A DNA stretch of 64,000 nt. It comes from Apostichopus japonicus. Lineage: Eukaryota > Echinodermata > Holothuroidea > Aspidochirotida > Stichopodidae. Positions 52,109 through 64,000 of this stretch are shown piece after piece. Position 1 is the first letter of the stretch. Each line of letters starts with the position of its first letter. Position numbers and translations under genes: made by a program. Below the pieces are notes generated by a model, which saw only the letters and a program-made list of their open reading frames with translations, searched no databases and was not told where the DNA came from. The stretch is from contig NC_092562.1 of NCBI RefSeq assembly GCF_037975245.1, forward strand, positions 22,621,554 to 22,685,553. Direction: 5' to 3'.

Positions 52109-55100
52109 GATAACTGACACGGGAAGCGAATGTTATATGAATGTTATATAGGAAGCAATGATGCTTGTACAAGTTAGGTATAGTGTATCATAAGCGAGCT
52201 GTACAGTATGCGGAGAAAATAGACAGTCGACTACTGTATGTACATACATTTGGGCAGTTCGATCATTAGATCATCTCCCGTTAGCGAATCACCGGTATTT
52301 AGTTTACACCAGACGGACAATAGGTAAAATAGCATTCAAAAGAAGTACTAAGTCATCGCAGCACACAAAGTAGGACTATACACGCGGGTTCAGGTAAAAC
52401 TAAACTGCTTAATGAAATAAGTGTCGATCAACTCGGGCGAGGATTTTCTAAAACGCGGTGAACTGGAACATGTAATAGATAGTTATAACAGCTCTTTGTT
52501 CATCTAAATTCTCGTGTGATTTATTGTCTTTGAAGTTGTACGAGGCTATATTTCACGCAATTGTCACGTCAACATCACATGGCTACCTTCCCTACAATGG
52601 CATTGAATAGCCTCTCAGTGCTTAAATCAAATTTAAAAAATAAAACATCAGAAAGACCTTCGTCATGATCACAAGACCGTGATTTGTAGTACGTTGTCAA
52701 GAGACTGAGGCAGTGTCTGAACGGGACAGTGTCTGTTCGGTGAAATAAGAAGTGCAAATCAGTGTTTTGTCAGAAAAGTCTCGCACAACTGATCACACAT
52801 GCATTGCTACACAGGCTGAAGTAAACAACGTAAAGATTGTTCCATTATTTCTTAAGGGGATTTTAAATAACGTTTTGCTGTTGTATGAAGTATCGCTGTT
52901 TCGGCGTGGTTTTTGAGCATTTTAAGTACAGTATTAGCAACTGCCACTATATTTTAGAATAAATATTTTCCATGTGGTCGTAAACCGAGAGAGAAAGGAA
53001 AGTATAGCGTTCAGAAGGTAAATAAATCTTTTGAATTCGTCCGCAAATTACTATAGTTGCTGCCGTGAACATGTCAACACTACATATTTACATAGTTCAA
53101 AGAAAGGGTAAACATGTATAACTGTATATTTATTCAGCCATTTTCGTCAAATTTTTGTTTTAAGCGGGATTTTCTTTATTAGAAATTAATAATGGTACTT
53201 GATTGAAACTTAACGTTGTTATAATGGGAGGATCGAAAATTAGGCCCATAGGCCACGTTATTAGGAAGTTCCGCAACAATAAGATGCTAGCCTCACCCTG
53301 TATTACAAGTGAGCAGCAGAGGTAAAAACAAATATGTTATATCACCGGTTTTGCTAAATTATCACAGATCTCTAATTCGGTGCTTCTGACCCACCCAGAT
53401 GATTCAGTAGTTCCCTTCAACAGCGCAAGTAACTGTTGGCAAATTTAGAACTTAGGGAAAGATAAAAGATGAACTTAAAAGATAAATTTCATTTCCAATG
53501 TATCACTGTACAATTTTCGTCCATTTCTGTCTCATATATCAAAATGAAAAAGTAGTTATTAACTCAACCATACTCTTAAACTGGGGGTGGGGGGGTTGCT
53601 CCCATACCCTCCCCCTCCCCATACATGGGAAGTACTACCACATCTCCTCATTGACTTGAAATAAAATCTGCCCCTGATACATGCTTGTGAGTAAATTGGT
53701 TGGTGACTCATTAGTGCAATTTACATACTGATCGCAGTCATTCCTAAATTTATCCTCTTCTACCAACGTCATATTTAAATGACGATTACATGTAATGATC
53801 TATTTTGTTTTAGCTCACGTCTGCAGATATTTTTATAATATTTATTATAACTGATATGTGTGGTTAAAGTGCAAATAAATATGGAGGGATGGTTGGTACT
53901 TAAAAGGAGGTATAGTCCTTGGTCGGACTGACTATTGCAAATTTGTTGAGATACAGTTACCCTGTAAAAAATGGTACAGCCTATTTGAAAATTGCTGTTC
54001 AGTTTGCAACTTTTTTTCAATCTTGGCAGCGTGTAAGAAAATACGAGTTTTGACTACAGATGTAGGCCAACGAACCATGCAACAATAAAAAAAAATATGT
54101 AGGATGGTGACTTCGAAGTTCGCCCACTTAAGACTTAAAACACCCCAAAACTAAATCTTCTGGTATAAATCACCAGAAAATATACTTCATATGGTGGGAG
54201 AATTTAGTACGATACACGGCCAAACTTTCTTTCCTGCAAACTGTTTTCACGTTGTTTTCCAAGAAGATTCTTGGTGATTGTGGAACTGGTATTTCTTGCT
54301 AGAGTATTGCGAATTTCGGCCACGCAACCTACAGTGTGGCGCTGGTAAAAATTGGTGGCGCTGTTGCTCTTTCAGTAATTATAACAGACTTCATAGATCT
54401 TCGTCATTTTATTGACAAATATGTAAGTAATTTCTTGCACACGGGTCATTTTGGAGAGAAAATAACTGTAGCTTCGTACATTTTGGTGAAATTTGGCTCT
54501 TCCTGTAGGTTTTCATGGTGAAAATCGTGTATTTCTTAGGGTGCCCGAACTTCGCAGTATGGCGAACTTCGCAATACTGACTATATAACAAAAAAAATGG
54601 TAAATTCTAAGAGCCACCTTATTGCACGCTCTGTATACTACAATTAATTCCTTTGAAAATGTAACACTTATAATACCCTTGTGAAGTGATGCACTAATTA
54701 CGCCAAACGGATAACGATTCTATTTCAACATTTCATTGTTTAACACAGCAATACAGTAATTGTCAGATTTTAGTTGTTAACCATATATCGATAAATAGTC
54801 AATGACCCTCTCCATATGACAGTTTTCATTGTATATCAAGTTACTTGAAAAGGTACTTTATATTCTAGCTTTAAAAACTAGCTGGCACTACGCTTGTCAA
54901 TCTAAAGTAGGCGCTCCTTCAAAAATCTCTTCAAAGTTCAGCAACGAATATACAAGGGGGGTGGGCATGGGGGCGAACTTTTAAACCCATCCATGTGGAT
55001 AAGCTGATTTGTAAACACAGTTTCTAGTTTAGAGATCACATCTGTTTTGAATAAGTAAACACTCTAAAAAGTAACAGACTCAAATAGAGTCAATGAGATC

Positions 55101-57234
55101 GACTGTTGACATAAAGCTAATAGCCAGCGGACCATGAACCTGTTCATTGTACCCAGGTATGCGCTGTTACCTAATACTTGATAACACAAATGTTGACTAT
55201 ACCGTGCTCCACAGAGTGATTATCAATCATGCTAGTCAGATGTATATAGGCCTTAGTGTTGGGGTGAGGACTAATGATATCTAAAACTAAAGGAAACATC
55301 ATAAAATCGCTCAAAGTTTTATCTGAAGGAGGCTGTCTTTATATCAAGGTATGTAAAACCAACGCTTAAAATGCTTCAAATAATATAGGATTCATTTTTT
55401 TTCTTTTGGTTAGGTATAAATTCAAGAAGGTTTGTTGACACACTGCGGTACATCAAAAATGTCTTCCTTGCAAATAGCTATTGAACTATAAACTACGCCA
55501 GTTGAACTTGTGTGTTATGGCTTGACCAAATATGAGACGGTAATGAGGTGCCGTAAGAAATTTGCTGTTTATATAGTCTGCTTGAAGGCACATGCACGCC
55601 CAGAAATGTTTGGTTCCCCACAGGTGACCCCGGAAATGAAGCTGTCCATGTCCAAACACATATAGGTTGACTTGCACTGAGTAGTGACTATATCATTTAC
55701 CTATACGTCTGGCTCCAAGTTGTGCTGATTCTGATCTGGAAACGATGAAAAACGAAGCTTCAGGGGCTTTGCTCCCTTGACCACCACCGGGGCCGTATGA
55801 TTGAGCTTGGCGCCAGCTTGTAGTACCTACATTATGTGTCCCTATTATGTGCTCTCATTTTGCTGTCCCCGCCCCACCCCCCCCCCTAATTATACTGACT
55901 CTGATCCCAAAATCAATGACAAGAAACAACCTTGCCCAAGACGTGACACATATATATGCAAGGTCGGATCCAGCTTAACTCTGAACAAGGGGGGGGGGGG
56001 GGGACTGATCAAGGGGGCACCAAGGAAAAGCACAATTGCACATTAATCTTCCAACAGATATTGGGGTAGAAGTGATACACTGAAGGTCATGTATGGGCCT
56101 TCAGGGCCGTAGGAGTTGAGGAACCTTGAGAAACATTAGGTATTGTCAAAACATTACATAGTGATGCTTTGATGTGCGTAAATACCAGGGCGTATTTTAA
56201 GAAATGGTGGGCGATTTCCAAGAAAGGACCATCATGACACTATGTAACCGGAGCACCACCATAAAATTTTGTCTAAAATGCCTCGCAGATCGCTGGCAAT
56301 GGCAAATAAGTGATGAGCGTTTAAATTAAACTTTGTGTTAATTTTGAATGCCATTCCTACAAAACGCGGCCTAGAATATTGAGGTTGCACACTACTGACT
56401 AATGAAAGTAGAGGAAATGATATGAAAATTTCTCTAAAACTAAATGAAATAGCGGATACTGTTCAGGCGTTCACATTATTTTAGGCCAACTTTTATTTAG
56501 GAAGCGGAAATTTCAAGGTGGAGGTGGCGGGCTGGGGGGGGGGGGGAACAACCCAGTTTCCACGTAATCATGTATTGAACGGAATACGAAAGTTCTCGAT
56601 AGAGGTTATACACTGTTCGTATGTGCTTATATTCATGGGGCGCCAATTAAGTAACAAATTTATGTTTCATTGTGCATACAGCGTTGGAATGAATATACAG
56701 GTAGTGATAAAATGACAAATCTATGATCCAAAGAGTTCAAGGGCCTATTTCTCTTAAGTGGGTGGGCGCCCTTGCCATATCCGTCCTTGCCATATGTGAC
56801 CAATGAGTGGACGGTTTGTATGCTTTGAATATGCAACATAGTTCAGAAATGAGCGCCCATGCATTTACGGATTACAAGATGATAAAAGTAATATTAACAA
56901 ACTTCCCAAATCTAACGATTCGTTATCTTGGTATGCGACAACTTTGTTATAGCTCGGTGGTTAAAACAAAACCAGTGGCGTAGAATCACAAGGACAAAAC
57001 AGGCTGTTCAAATGACGACCTTGCCCTTGTCTTTTGGTAAGGGTATTGGGTACGTGCCAGTGTGCAGCCTTTTTGTTGGAACATTGAAGTATATACTAAT
57101 CGAATGTAATACTCAGTACATGTTTGGAAGTATAGTGGCTATATGGGGGTATCACTTATTGTGTTGTCATGTGTTACTGGTATTTATCTCCTTTGTATGT
57201 ATGCGTGTAGTGGGGAATGTATAGGTTTGATGAT

Positions 57235-57261
57235 GGGTGGGTGTGGGTGGGTTTGGGTGGG
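57235..57261 (+). other. G-quadruplex-type motif
   Basis: Five GGG tracts separated by one to three bases lie on the plus strand about 250 bases before the first coding exon of the DOMON-b561 gene. The motif could affect its promoter or 5' untranslated intron. This is only inferred. Confidence 0.5.
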
Positions 57262-57509
57262 TAGGTGTGGAAGCGCCTGTTCTGCATTCAGACTGGGGAC
57301 TTCCCCAAGGAATTCCAAACAATCGTAGGTTGGACATCTAAAGTGATATCAAATCTGGACCAAGAAAACTGATTACTGTCTTCGTTTTCAAATTGTCCAA
57401 TACATACTGTATCTGTTGACCATTGTCACAATGCATAGTTGCATTGATCAAACCTACTGTATACCGTTACTTCTATTTCGTTATCTCTTAATCTCTTCCA
57501 GGTTAAACA

Positions 57510-57572
57510 ATGAAGACTTTTACAGTGACTATTTTAGTGACCTACTTCATAACGAGTACGGTTTCGCAAATC
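57510..57572 (+). CDS. FRRS1-like gene exon 1: start and signal peptide
   Basis: ATG at 57510 opens 21 codons: MKTFTVTILVTYFITSTVSQ, a typical signal peptide with likely cleavage after TVS. The donor GTAAGT follows in phase 0. TCTTCCAG at 57493-57500, nine bases before the ATG, looks like an acceptor, so a 5' untranslated exon probably lies upstream. The seven exons found (57510-57572, 57926-58129, 60279-60371, 61235-61397, 61781-61894, 62334-62449, 63490-63585) join to 849 bases, exactly 283 codons, open throughout. Confidence 0.85.
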
Positions 57573-57925
57573 GTAAGTATAAACTCAACTATATTACCGG
57601 TAATTTCTGCTAATCTGATCTGATCTGATCCATGGTAATCTGTTAATCTGTTCATCTGATCTGTTACGGATCTGTTATCTGATTAGCAGAATGACCGTCT
57701 GGAACTGATTTTAAATATATACTTAATTCAACAATTTAATATAGATCTGCGTTGTGTGAATTTTGGATGTGTTACTGTCGAAAACAATTCTCAGACTCGG
57801 AGATTTACATTTAAAACAGGATTTACTAACGTAACATTCTTGGTATGGGCTTTAGTGATATTAGAAGATATTTATATGTGATCCATAAATGTCACAAAAT
57901 CACTTCCTTTCATCTTTCAATATAG
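57573..57925 (+). other. FRRS1-like intron 1
   Basis: The intron holds a degenerate (ATCTG)n array at 57609-57688 whose ends are inverted copies (CTGCTAATC and GATTAGCAG). Nothing else was seen. Confidence 0.7.
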
Positions 57926-58129
57926 ATTAACCCATTTTCTGATGAGGGCTGCGACGTCCAGCGAAGCTGTTTTCGTAAACCCACAGATTGCAATGGTACT
58001 AGCGGGGACACGGCATGTGAGATGTTCATCTCTTGGTGGCCTACCACTGATGGAGAATCAACGAACTTTGCCCTATTCGGGGCCGCCGAAGGCTATATCG
58101 CGGTCGGTATATCCAGGAGCGTTGGCATG
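57926..58129 (+). CDS. FRRS1-like exon 2: DOMON domain, first part
   Basis: The exon is 204 bases, phase 0-0, residues 22-89. Four cysteines (EGCDVQRSCFRK, TDCNG, TACEMF) open the module. The sandwich strands MFISWWP and FALFGAAEGYIAVGIS are typical DOMON sequence. M89, the last codon, stands where DOMON domains place a conserved Met thought to bind haem. The acceptor is AATATAG and the donor GTAAGG. Confidence 0.92.
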
Positions 58130-58317
58130 GTAAGGACTTATATATGTGTCTATACCGTAATATAAGCTTACGATTTAAACGTACAGTTTGATTTTAACAT
58201 GAAATTTGGTTTCCTTTTATTCATATTTTCATAACGCGAATGCGTGATCATACATTACCACTATGGTGGTAACTAGACCCGTTGGAATGGAGAGTGAAGG
58301 AATTATGTGATGAGACC

Positions 58318-58353
<36 letters not shown>

Positions 58354-60278
58354 ACTAGCATTTATAAAGCCCAGCCTCTATCAGTGCCACAACTACACAG
58401 ACTTTTACAGATGGGCGGTACGCACAAAAATTGGACCATATCAATCTTATTGTAAAATTGCAGACTATTTGTGAAGAACATATGTTTTAATTGTCGTTTG
58501 AAGGGGTCATGGCCTACAATTAGGCGAATGTTGGTAGGGAGCGCATTCCAAAGCTTTGGACCACTGAAAGCAAAAGCCCTGGTGCTATAGTTTATGTGGA
58601 CAGCTTGAGACTGTGGTACCTATCAAAACAAATTTATATAGGCCCGATACATGTTTTTTGGTGATATTCTTTTTCCAGTCTATTTTTGTGCCTTAAAATG
58701 GTTAAATGCTGGAGAGCTTTAGCTTTTTCTTTAAATATAAAAACTTTATCCAATATTTTATCGAATGAAACTGAAGGGATCCCTTGTTATATATGTATGT
58801 ACAGGTATAGCGGGTCACTGACTGACACTCGCAGCAAACCAATGTTAGTCTTGAATATAAAACGACCCTCTTATGGCTGCATAGTTCAGTTATAAGCAAA
58901 AAGCCACATGCATATTCATGAGGTCATTTTTTTTTTCTAATCTTATTCCTAAGCAACTACTTCAATAGAAGTTTTGTTTTTGTTTTCGAAATAACCCTAT
59001 CAGTTTTTCTGTTTATTTGTGTCCCTCTAATTTTGGTGTTTGAAACACCTCAGCTTCTGATAGAACTGCTTAGTGAGATTAGGTGCAGGTACTTTTTTAC
59101 AGAGTTAAACCCTATGGGGCCTACTTATGGACTTACTGTAATTACAGGAATCTCGAATTGAAGCCTTAAGATTGAATCACTAATCGCTATAGCAAAGCAA
59201 TATAGCAAAGCAAATTCCGGATTATTCAATAGACAATCTGTCAATCTGATCGGGTTAAAATTTAACATTGCCATGACTTGCAAGTTTAATGATCTTCAGT
59301 ATTGCCCCACAAGACAGTGTTTATCCATCTTAAACTTGCTTGGAGTTTTAAAAAGCATTTCTCCAGTGGTTCTGATTCTCCAAAGTATTACCAAATATTG
59401 AGGAGTGTCAAATTAGAGGATGTAATGTCCCAGTGAGGATGAACAGATACTTAAACGGTAGTATAGTCAAATGCGTGTTGAAGTGGGTGCATGTATGACC
59501 ATTATTAGACTTTTAGCATATTTCTGCCCAGTGCTGATGATCTTTAAACCTTTTTTTGCTCAGTCACGTTCCTATATTTGCTTTCTACTTAATAACTATA
59601 AATAAGGTATCATGAACATATATAGTTTTATTATATTTACATATCGAAGGTGTTAAACTTGCAGCATAAATATCATATTGCTATATACGTATCATCATTC
59701 CACTTAATAATGATGTGGCAGTTTTATACTGTTACTTGAAATAGTTCTATCTCGTCACTCGTAACTCAGCTTCGAGTGTCTATAGACAAAATCAAGAGAA
59801 CCACTTAATGTATAAACCAGTGTATAAATAGGATCTCAAAGTGAAACTGCCAAGTTCTTTGGTGGAACGGACAACTGGGGGGGGGGGGAGGGGATGTGGT
59901 TGGGATGGGGTTCCAATCCATACCGGCTAAGCTCCTGATCCAGTATGAAGAGATAGCTACACGTGTCATAATATTGAAATGTAAGCCTATAGAGTAGCCT
60001 ATATACTTTACCGACTCGTGAAAGGTGGGTTAATGAATTCTTCATTCTCTCTCAAACTTGTGCATCCAGCTGCCCAGGTATGAATTCAGGGTTACAAGAA
60101 TGTGTATATAGATGTGATTCTTTTACTCACAAGATAAGGTTTATTTTAGTTGAATATACCACCCACCCCCCGCCCAACCTTATACCTGAGTTGCTGAGAG
60201 GGTGGTTTTCATGTCCATGCAATTTCCAGATTATTTTCTCTCATCTCTGATGTTTTCATCCTTATTTTGTTGTTGTAG
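58130..60278 (+). other. FRRS1-like intron 2
   Basis: The 2.1 kb intron contains a minus-strand LINE end (58318-58623), an AT-rich stretch and a G run near 59878. No further exon is needed, since phases at both sides are 0 and the DOMON sequence continues without a gap. Confidence 0.7.
58318..58623 (-). mobile_element. LINE reverse transcriptase C-terminal fragment with (CTAT)n tail
   Basis: On the minus strand a frame codes for STRAFAFSGPKLWNALPTNI, then PFKRQLKHMFF, and ends in TAA (58364-58362). This is the usual C-terminal end of CR1/L2-like LINE proteins. The fragment runs into a (CTAT)n run (58319-58352 on the plus strand as TAGA), which serves as its tail. It is antisense inside the intron. 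Confidence 0.7.
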
Positions 60279-60371
60279 CCAGATACAGATGTCTATGCGT
60301 GTACCTCTCAAAGCACTGTGAAACGATCTTACAACGCAGCTGAAGGAAAAAGCAATGATGCCAAGGAACTG
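60279..60371 (+). CDS. FRRS1-like exon 3: DOMON domain, middle
   Basis: The exon is 93 bases, phase 0-0, residues 90-120: PDTDVYACTSQSTVKRSY then NAAEGKSNDAKEL. It continues the DOMON pattern in which M-x-D-x-D/V is followed by a Cys. The acceptor is TTGTTGTAG and the donor GTAGGC. Confidence 0.9.
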
Positions 60372-61234
60372 GTAGGCTTCATTGTCTAATTTCGATTTGT
60401 TTATTCACCATAAGAAATCTCTGTTGCACACAAGGAATTTCTTGGATACCATACTTACATGCCCACCCCACTCCCCAGCCACACCCACACCCACAAATTA
60501 ATGAAGCATAATGTTTGTCAATACTTCGCTTTTGACGTAAACCTGACGATGACATTACTCATGCATGTTCGTCACATTATCTTTAAGTATCTTCAAGTAT
60601 GAATGCGAGTTAATACGCTATGGAATCCTCCATGCGCAGCAGACACAGGTCCAGTGGGAGAAGGTGCAGGGGTGACACCCCCCAACCAATAGCAACCCCA
60701 TAACAAAATAAAAACAGTGACTAACACATTCTTGCTAGTATACATAATTATATAGATCTACAATTTATAGCTAAGTCATGCCTCAGATTGCTCCTTCTAT
60801 TTTCTTTCGGAAAGGTGGAGAGGGGGGGGGGGACTGTAACATCCCATACATGACAGTCGACATCATTGAACCCAGGGCCTCGTTTCCCTATTTTTAGCAT
60901 CCTGGATACCATTAACACGGTTTACAGGCACATAATTCTAATGTAGTTTATCACATTCCTTTTATAGGCATCTTCATGTAGTTTTTTTGTTTTGGTTTTT
61001 GTTTGTTTTTTTGCTATGTGTTTTTCAATCTTCAGTTATGGGGTTAGAAATGAGAAGCCAAGCTTTCGTGAAATATAATTCTAATAATGTTTTCATTCTT
61101 GACAACATTCGTCTTAGATCTTTGTTGGAAGTAGTAGGATATGATTAGAATGATAAGGATGAGGGATAATGAGGTTTTATATACCGATACTTCTAATCAT
61201 GAACCACTAAATCTGTTCCTTTTCTATTCTGCAG
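60372..61234 (+). other. FRRS1-like intron 3
   Basis: The 863-base intron is AT-rich with short C and G runs. No feature was recognised. Confidence 0.75.
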
Positions 61235-61397
61235 ATGGGAGTCAGTGATATTTCAGTCTCTATTGAAGACAGCTACATCAAATGTCAATTTACCAGACAA
61301 CAGACTTTGGCCAATGGCGATGCAACATTCTTTGATATCTCAGGAGACAATGAATACTTTAGTTTGATGTCGGCTGGAAATATGCTAGCACCGAGCG
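61235..61397 (+). CDS. FRRS1-like exon 4: DOMON domain, end
   Basis: The exon is 163 bases, entering in phase 0 and leaving in phase 1, residues 121-175. DISVSIEDSYIKCQFTRQ is the conserved DOMON strand with Cys-x-F-x-R. EYFSLMSAGNMLAPSG closes the domain. The acceptor is TCTGCAG and the donor GTATGA. Confidence 0.9.
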
Positions 61398-61780
61398 GTA
61401 TGAAATCAGCTGTTTTGTGGTATTAGGAATACCCTTCTTTTTTAATTCTCAGCTTTGTATATAAGCTACCTTGTAATTCCCTGATGATCATGTGCGTGTG
61501 TGACGTCAGTTCCGACTAGTCGGCTCAATTATTGGTGGGAGAACAGAGACGCTTGCATAAATCTACGTTCAGAACAGAGAAACAACTTCATTCTTTTTAA
61601 TAAAATTTACAACAAATACCACCACTGACATCTTTATTTATTTAAAATGAAACTTGATCTGTCATGAACTATGACTGTCATGTTATTTATATCATATATA
61701 ACTGTGACCAGAACGATACATTTATTTTGTCCTCAGCTAGCCAGGAGATTACGGTTTAAGTTATTGATTCTTTCATGCAG

Positions 61781-61894
61781 GCAACATCTTGTTCCACAAT
61801 GTAGACAAAGAAAGTAGCAACGAAGCTGTATCTTTCAACAAAGTCGGTAACGTTAAAGTGGATGACACAAGCTTTAAACTTTTCAAGGCTCATG
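61781..61894 (+). CDS. FRRS1-like exon 5: linker to cytochrome b561
   Basis: The exon is 114 bases, phase 1-1, residues about 175-213. It ends FKLFKAHG, the KAHG motif that opens the first haem-binding helix of the b561 domain. The intron before it (61398-61780) shows nothing notable. Confidence 0.88.
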
Positions 61895-61914
61895 GTAAGA
61901 TATAATATAAGATA

Positions 61915-61924
61915 TATATAAGAC

Positions 61925-61964
<40 letters not shown>

Positions 61965-62165
61965 ATATATGTGTGTATATATGTGTGTATATATGTGTGT
62001 GCATATATTCTTATATATATATATATATATGTATATAGTTATATATATATAGTTATATATAGTTGTATATATATAGTTTTATATATATATATATATATAT
62101 TTATAGTATATGTGTATTATGTATTTATATATTAGTATGCATATATGTATGTATATATTAGAATT
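61915..62165. repeat. (TA)n/(TG)n microsatellite cluster
   Basis: Mixed TA, TG and TATG runs fill most of intron 5 of the FRRS1-like gene. Confidence 0.93.
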
Positions 62166-62333
62166 TTATATACATATTAGAATTTAAAGTACCTTTTCTA
62201 GAGTAAATGTAGAATAGAAGTCATGGACTGATAACAGTGGGTTTTTGTTTCTGTTTTCTTGATGGGATAACAAAGCAAATATAAGTTTTATGCCTCAAAT
62301 AAGGTTATCCTATAAAGGTTCATTTCATTCCAG

Positions 62334-62449
62334 GTGCAATGATGGCGACAGCTTGGATTGGGTTCGCGGCACCAGGTATAACAGTTGCCAGATACATGAA
62401 ACCTTCATGGGAGGGCAAGGCTCCTTGCGGACAAAAAGTTTGGTTTTTG
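62334..62449 (+). CDS. FRRS1-like exon 6: cytochrome b561 helix
   Basis: The exon is 116 bases, entering in phase 1 and leaving in phase 0, residues about 213-251. GAMMATAWIGFAAPGITVAR then YMK is the b561 helix with the AW...ARY.K signature; the haem-ligand His is the one in KAHG of the previous exon. It ends QKVWFL. The acceptor is ATTCCAG and the donor GTGAGC. Confidence 0.92.
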
Positions 62450-63489
62450 GTGAGCCAACCCCATATACATCAGAACATTCAGTATAAGAAATGCGAATGA
62501 TTTATTTCTCAATACGTTCGTTATGTATCTCAGAACTGTAGGCCAACTGCACTGATTAGCAGATTCAGTTAAATAACACATACACAGTGAAACTATTGGC
62601 CAACCATAGTTTAGGATTAAGTGAGCAATGCTTTGGCACGTCTGGAAGACCGGACAAGGCATTCTCATACTTTCTCTATTGCGGACAGGGTTTCTTTTAA
62701 AATTCCTGTTTTTGGTGACCTGTTTGTTTCACTGGCTGCAAACTGAATATCAATACTAGCCACTTCGACGGGGTTTGGTCGACTGCCAGCTTCAGCGAAT
62801 GAGGTTGTTTTTTTGTTCAGTCCTTGACACCCAGGGTGTTTGCACGGGTCTAGTTATAGCCCACTGCTACGAAGTACGTATTTATGAGCATGTCGTCACT
62901 TTCACCATACCTCCATGCTTTCACCGAGGGGACATGGAACAAACTTATCGTCATTCTAACCATGAAGTTACATGCGATACCAGATTCAGCCCCTTTTCTT
63001 ATATGCATATTAGGATAGGTTAGGCACATTTATCTATGAATGCGTGATAGGTGTTCTTCTAGTACTTTAACATATGTGATCAACATAAAACAAACCAAAA
63101 CAACGAAATCAGCCATAAAAATAGCACGCTATAGCTAGGAAAGTTTTGTGATTATGTCATCGTCCTGCCAAAGTCGTAAATCGACCTCAGGCTTTACAAT
63201 TAGCCTGCATAGCTTCACCATTAGGCTCTTTGTGTAAACACTGTGTGGAGTTATGTTCATGTCTACAGTGTAGTTAATCATGCAGCGTTCACACAAAGAC
63301 CCTCATACAAGCAAAAAGTATGTGGCAGGCGTTACAGACTAATTAGTAAAAAGAGGTCATTTTACGACCAAGGCAGGTCGATTACGTAACCTCAAGAAAC
63401 TTTGTCATGACAGCGTGCTATAGTTGGGGTCTATACAGCAGGCCTATACTTGTTCTAAATTTTCCTGTTTTCTCCCTTTTGATTCTCAG
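62450..63489 (+). other. FRRS1-like intron 6
   Basis: The 1.04 kb intron holds no recognised element. Open frames at its left end are read-through from exon 6. Confidence 0.7.
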
Positions 63490-63585
63490 ATTCATCGCAT
63501 TAACATGTTGTTAACATTTATTCTAACTTGTGCAGCCTTTGTTTGTATATTCGTTGCTAAGAAAGGCTTCATATCTCTCGAAGTG
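63490..63585 (+). CDS. FRRS1-like exon 7: second b561 helix, gene continues beyond window
   Basis: The exon is 96 bases, phase 0-0, residues 252-283. With the previous exon it gives WFL-IHRINMLLTFIL then CAAFVCIFVAKKGF; the His in IHR is a conserved b561 haem ligand position. By family the full protein passes electrons from cytosolic ascorbate across the membrane to an outside acceptor such as ferric iron. The remaining helices lie past 64000. No reeler domain was found between the signal peptide and DOMON, unlike vertebrate FRRS1. Confidence 0.9.
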
Positions 63586-64000
63586 GTAAGTTTTTCTTTC
63601 TTTCTTTTTTGCTTTCTTTGTAATCTGCTCTTTCTATTGTTTTAATAACATGCATGTTCACCGAATCTTCGTATATTATAGCATTGACAGAATTTTTTAA
63701 CTTCTAAATGTTACCAGGCATCACGTTATTAAATCATTTTTTCACTAAGAGAGAGAGAGAAAAGAAACATAAAAAGTTAGATGAAATAAATGTATGATCA
63801 TGTTCAAGAGCACAACAGATGGCACAAGTTTGACCATACATAAACCTGATTTTACTTATAGGATATTTTACTTTTTATTACGTATATGATGTATAAATAG
63901 GTTTCAAAGGACATGTCTAAGATGATGAGAATATAATGAGACTTACATTCGATACCATACCCACTCAAATCCCGTTTTAATCTGATAATTCCTTTTCAAT

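Larger units (their letters stand above)
47378..57509. other. Intergenic region between the receptor and the DOMON-b561 gene
   Basis: The two genes diverge from here, so both promoters should lie in this 10 kb. It holds a MITE copy, a tRNA-like SINE head, a long-TIR element, an inverted repeat pair (54303-54318 and 54563-54578), several G and C runs and a G-quadruplex motif at 57235-57261. No protein gene was recognised. Confidence 0.5.

Noticed and set aside
62290-62487. 65-codon plus-strand frame over exon 6 of the FRRS1-like gene
   Set aside because: It reads exon 6 in a different frame from the one fixed by the splice phases; it shows no b561 pattern.

Overview
The window is a piece of a large, AT-rich, intron-rich animal genome. 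Multi-exon genes with GT-AG introns, dense (TA)n and (ATT)n microsatellites, G/C homopolymers, several cut-and-paste MITE families, LINE 3' ends and one complete LTR retrotransposon all point to a metazoan. The gene content (a leucine-rich-repeat GPCR with several LDLa modules, a DOMON-cytochrome b561 gene, a GT10 fucosyltransferase) fits a marine invertebrate deuterostome, perhaps an echinoderm. The species is an inference that I cannot prove from the sequence.

Layout. (1) 1.9-3.6 kb, plus strand: two coding exons of an alpha-1,3-fucosyltransferase-like Golgi enzyme; its first coding exon was not found. (2) 47.4 kb down to 7.1 kb, minus strand: one gene of about 40 kb that I rebuilt from 15 exons. 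It codes for a signal peptide, three LDLa modules, an LRR N-terminal cap, nine leucine-rich repeats and a seven-transmembrane domain. All splice phases agree and give an open frame of 823 codons plus stop. This is a type C LGR, related to relaxin receptors and GRL101. (3) 14.74-23.96 kb, plus strand: a 9.2 kb Ty3/Gypsy-type LTR retrotransposon lying antisense in the LRR2-LRR3 intron of that receptor. Its LTRs are almost identical, but its reading frame is interrupted. (4) 57.5-63.6 kb, plus strand: seven exons (283 codons) of an FRRS1-like DOMON-cytochrome b561 membrane reductase that runs off the right edge.

The rest is intron and intergenic DNA rich in mobile-element remains. These include hAT-like MITEs with 8-bp duplications (one nested in another at 40.9-42.0 kb), a PIF/Harbinger-like MITE at 26.0 kb, a long-TIR element at 51.8 kb, a hairpin element at 38.1 kb, a two-copy MITE family at 44.2 and 48.4 kb, LINE 3' ends at 43.2 and 58.4 kb, and a tRNA-like SINE head at 50.3 kb.

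The three host genes have unrelated functions (glycan synthesis, hormone reception, transmembrane electron transfer) and show no sign of acting together. I found no convincing new multi-gene system. The most notable points are the three-LDLa receptor architecture, the young but interrupted retrotransposon with an unusual RT motif and a long C-terminal tail, and the nested hAT elements.
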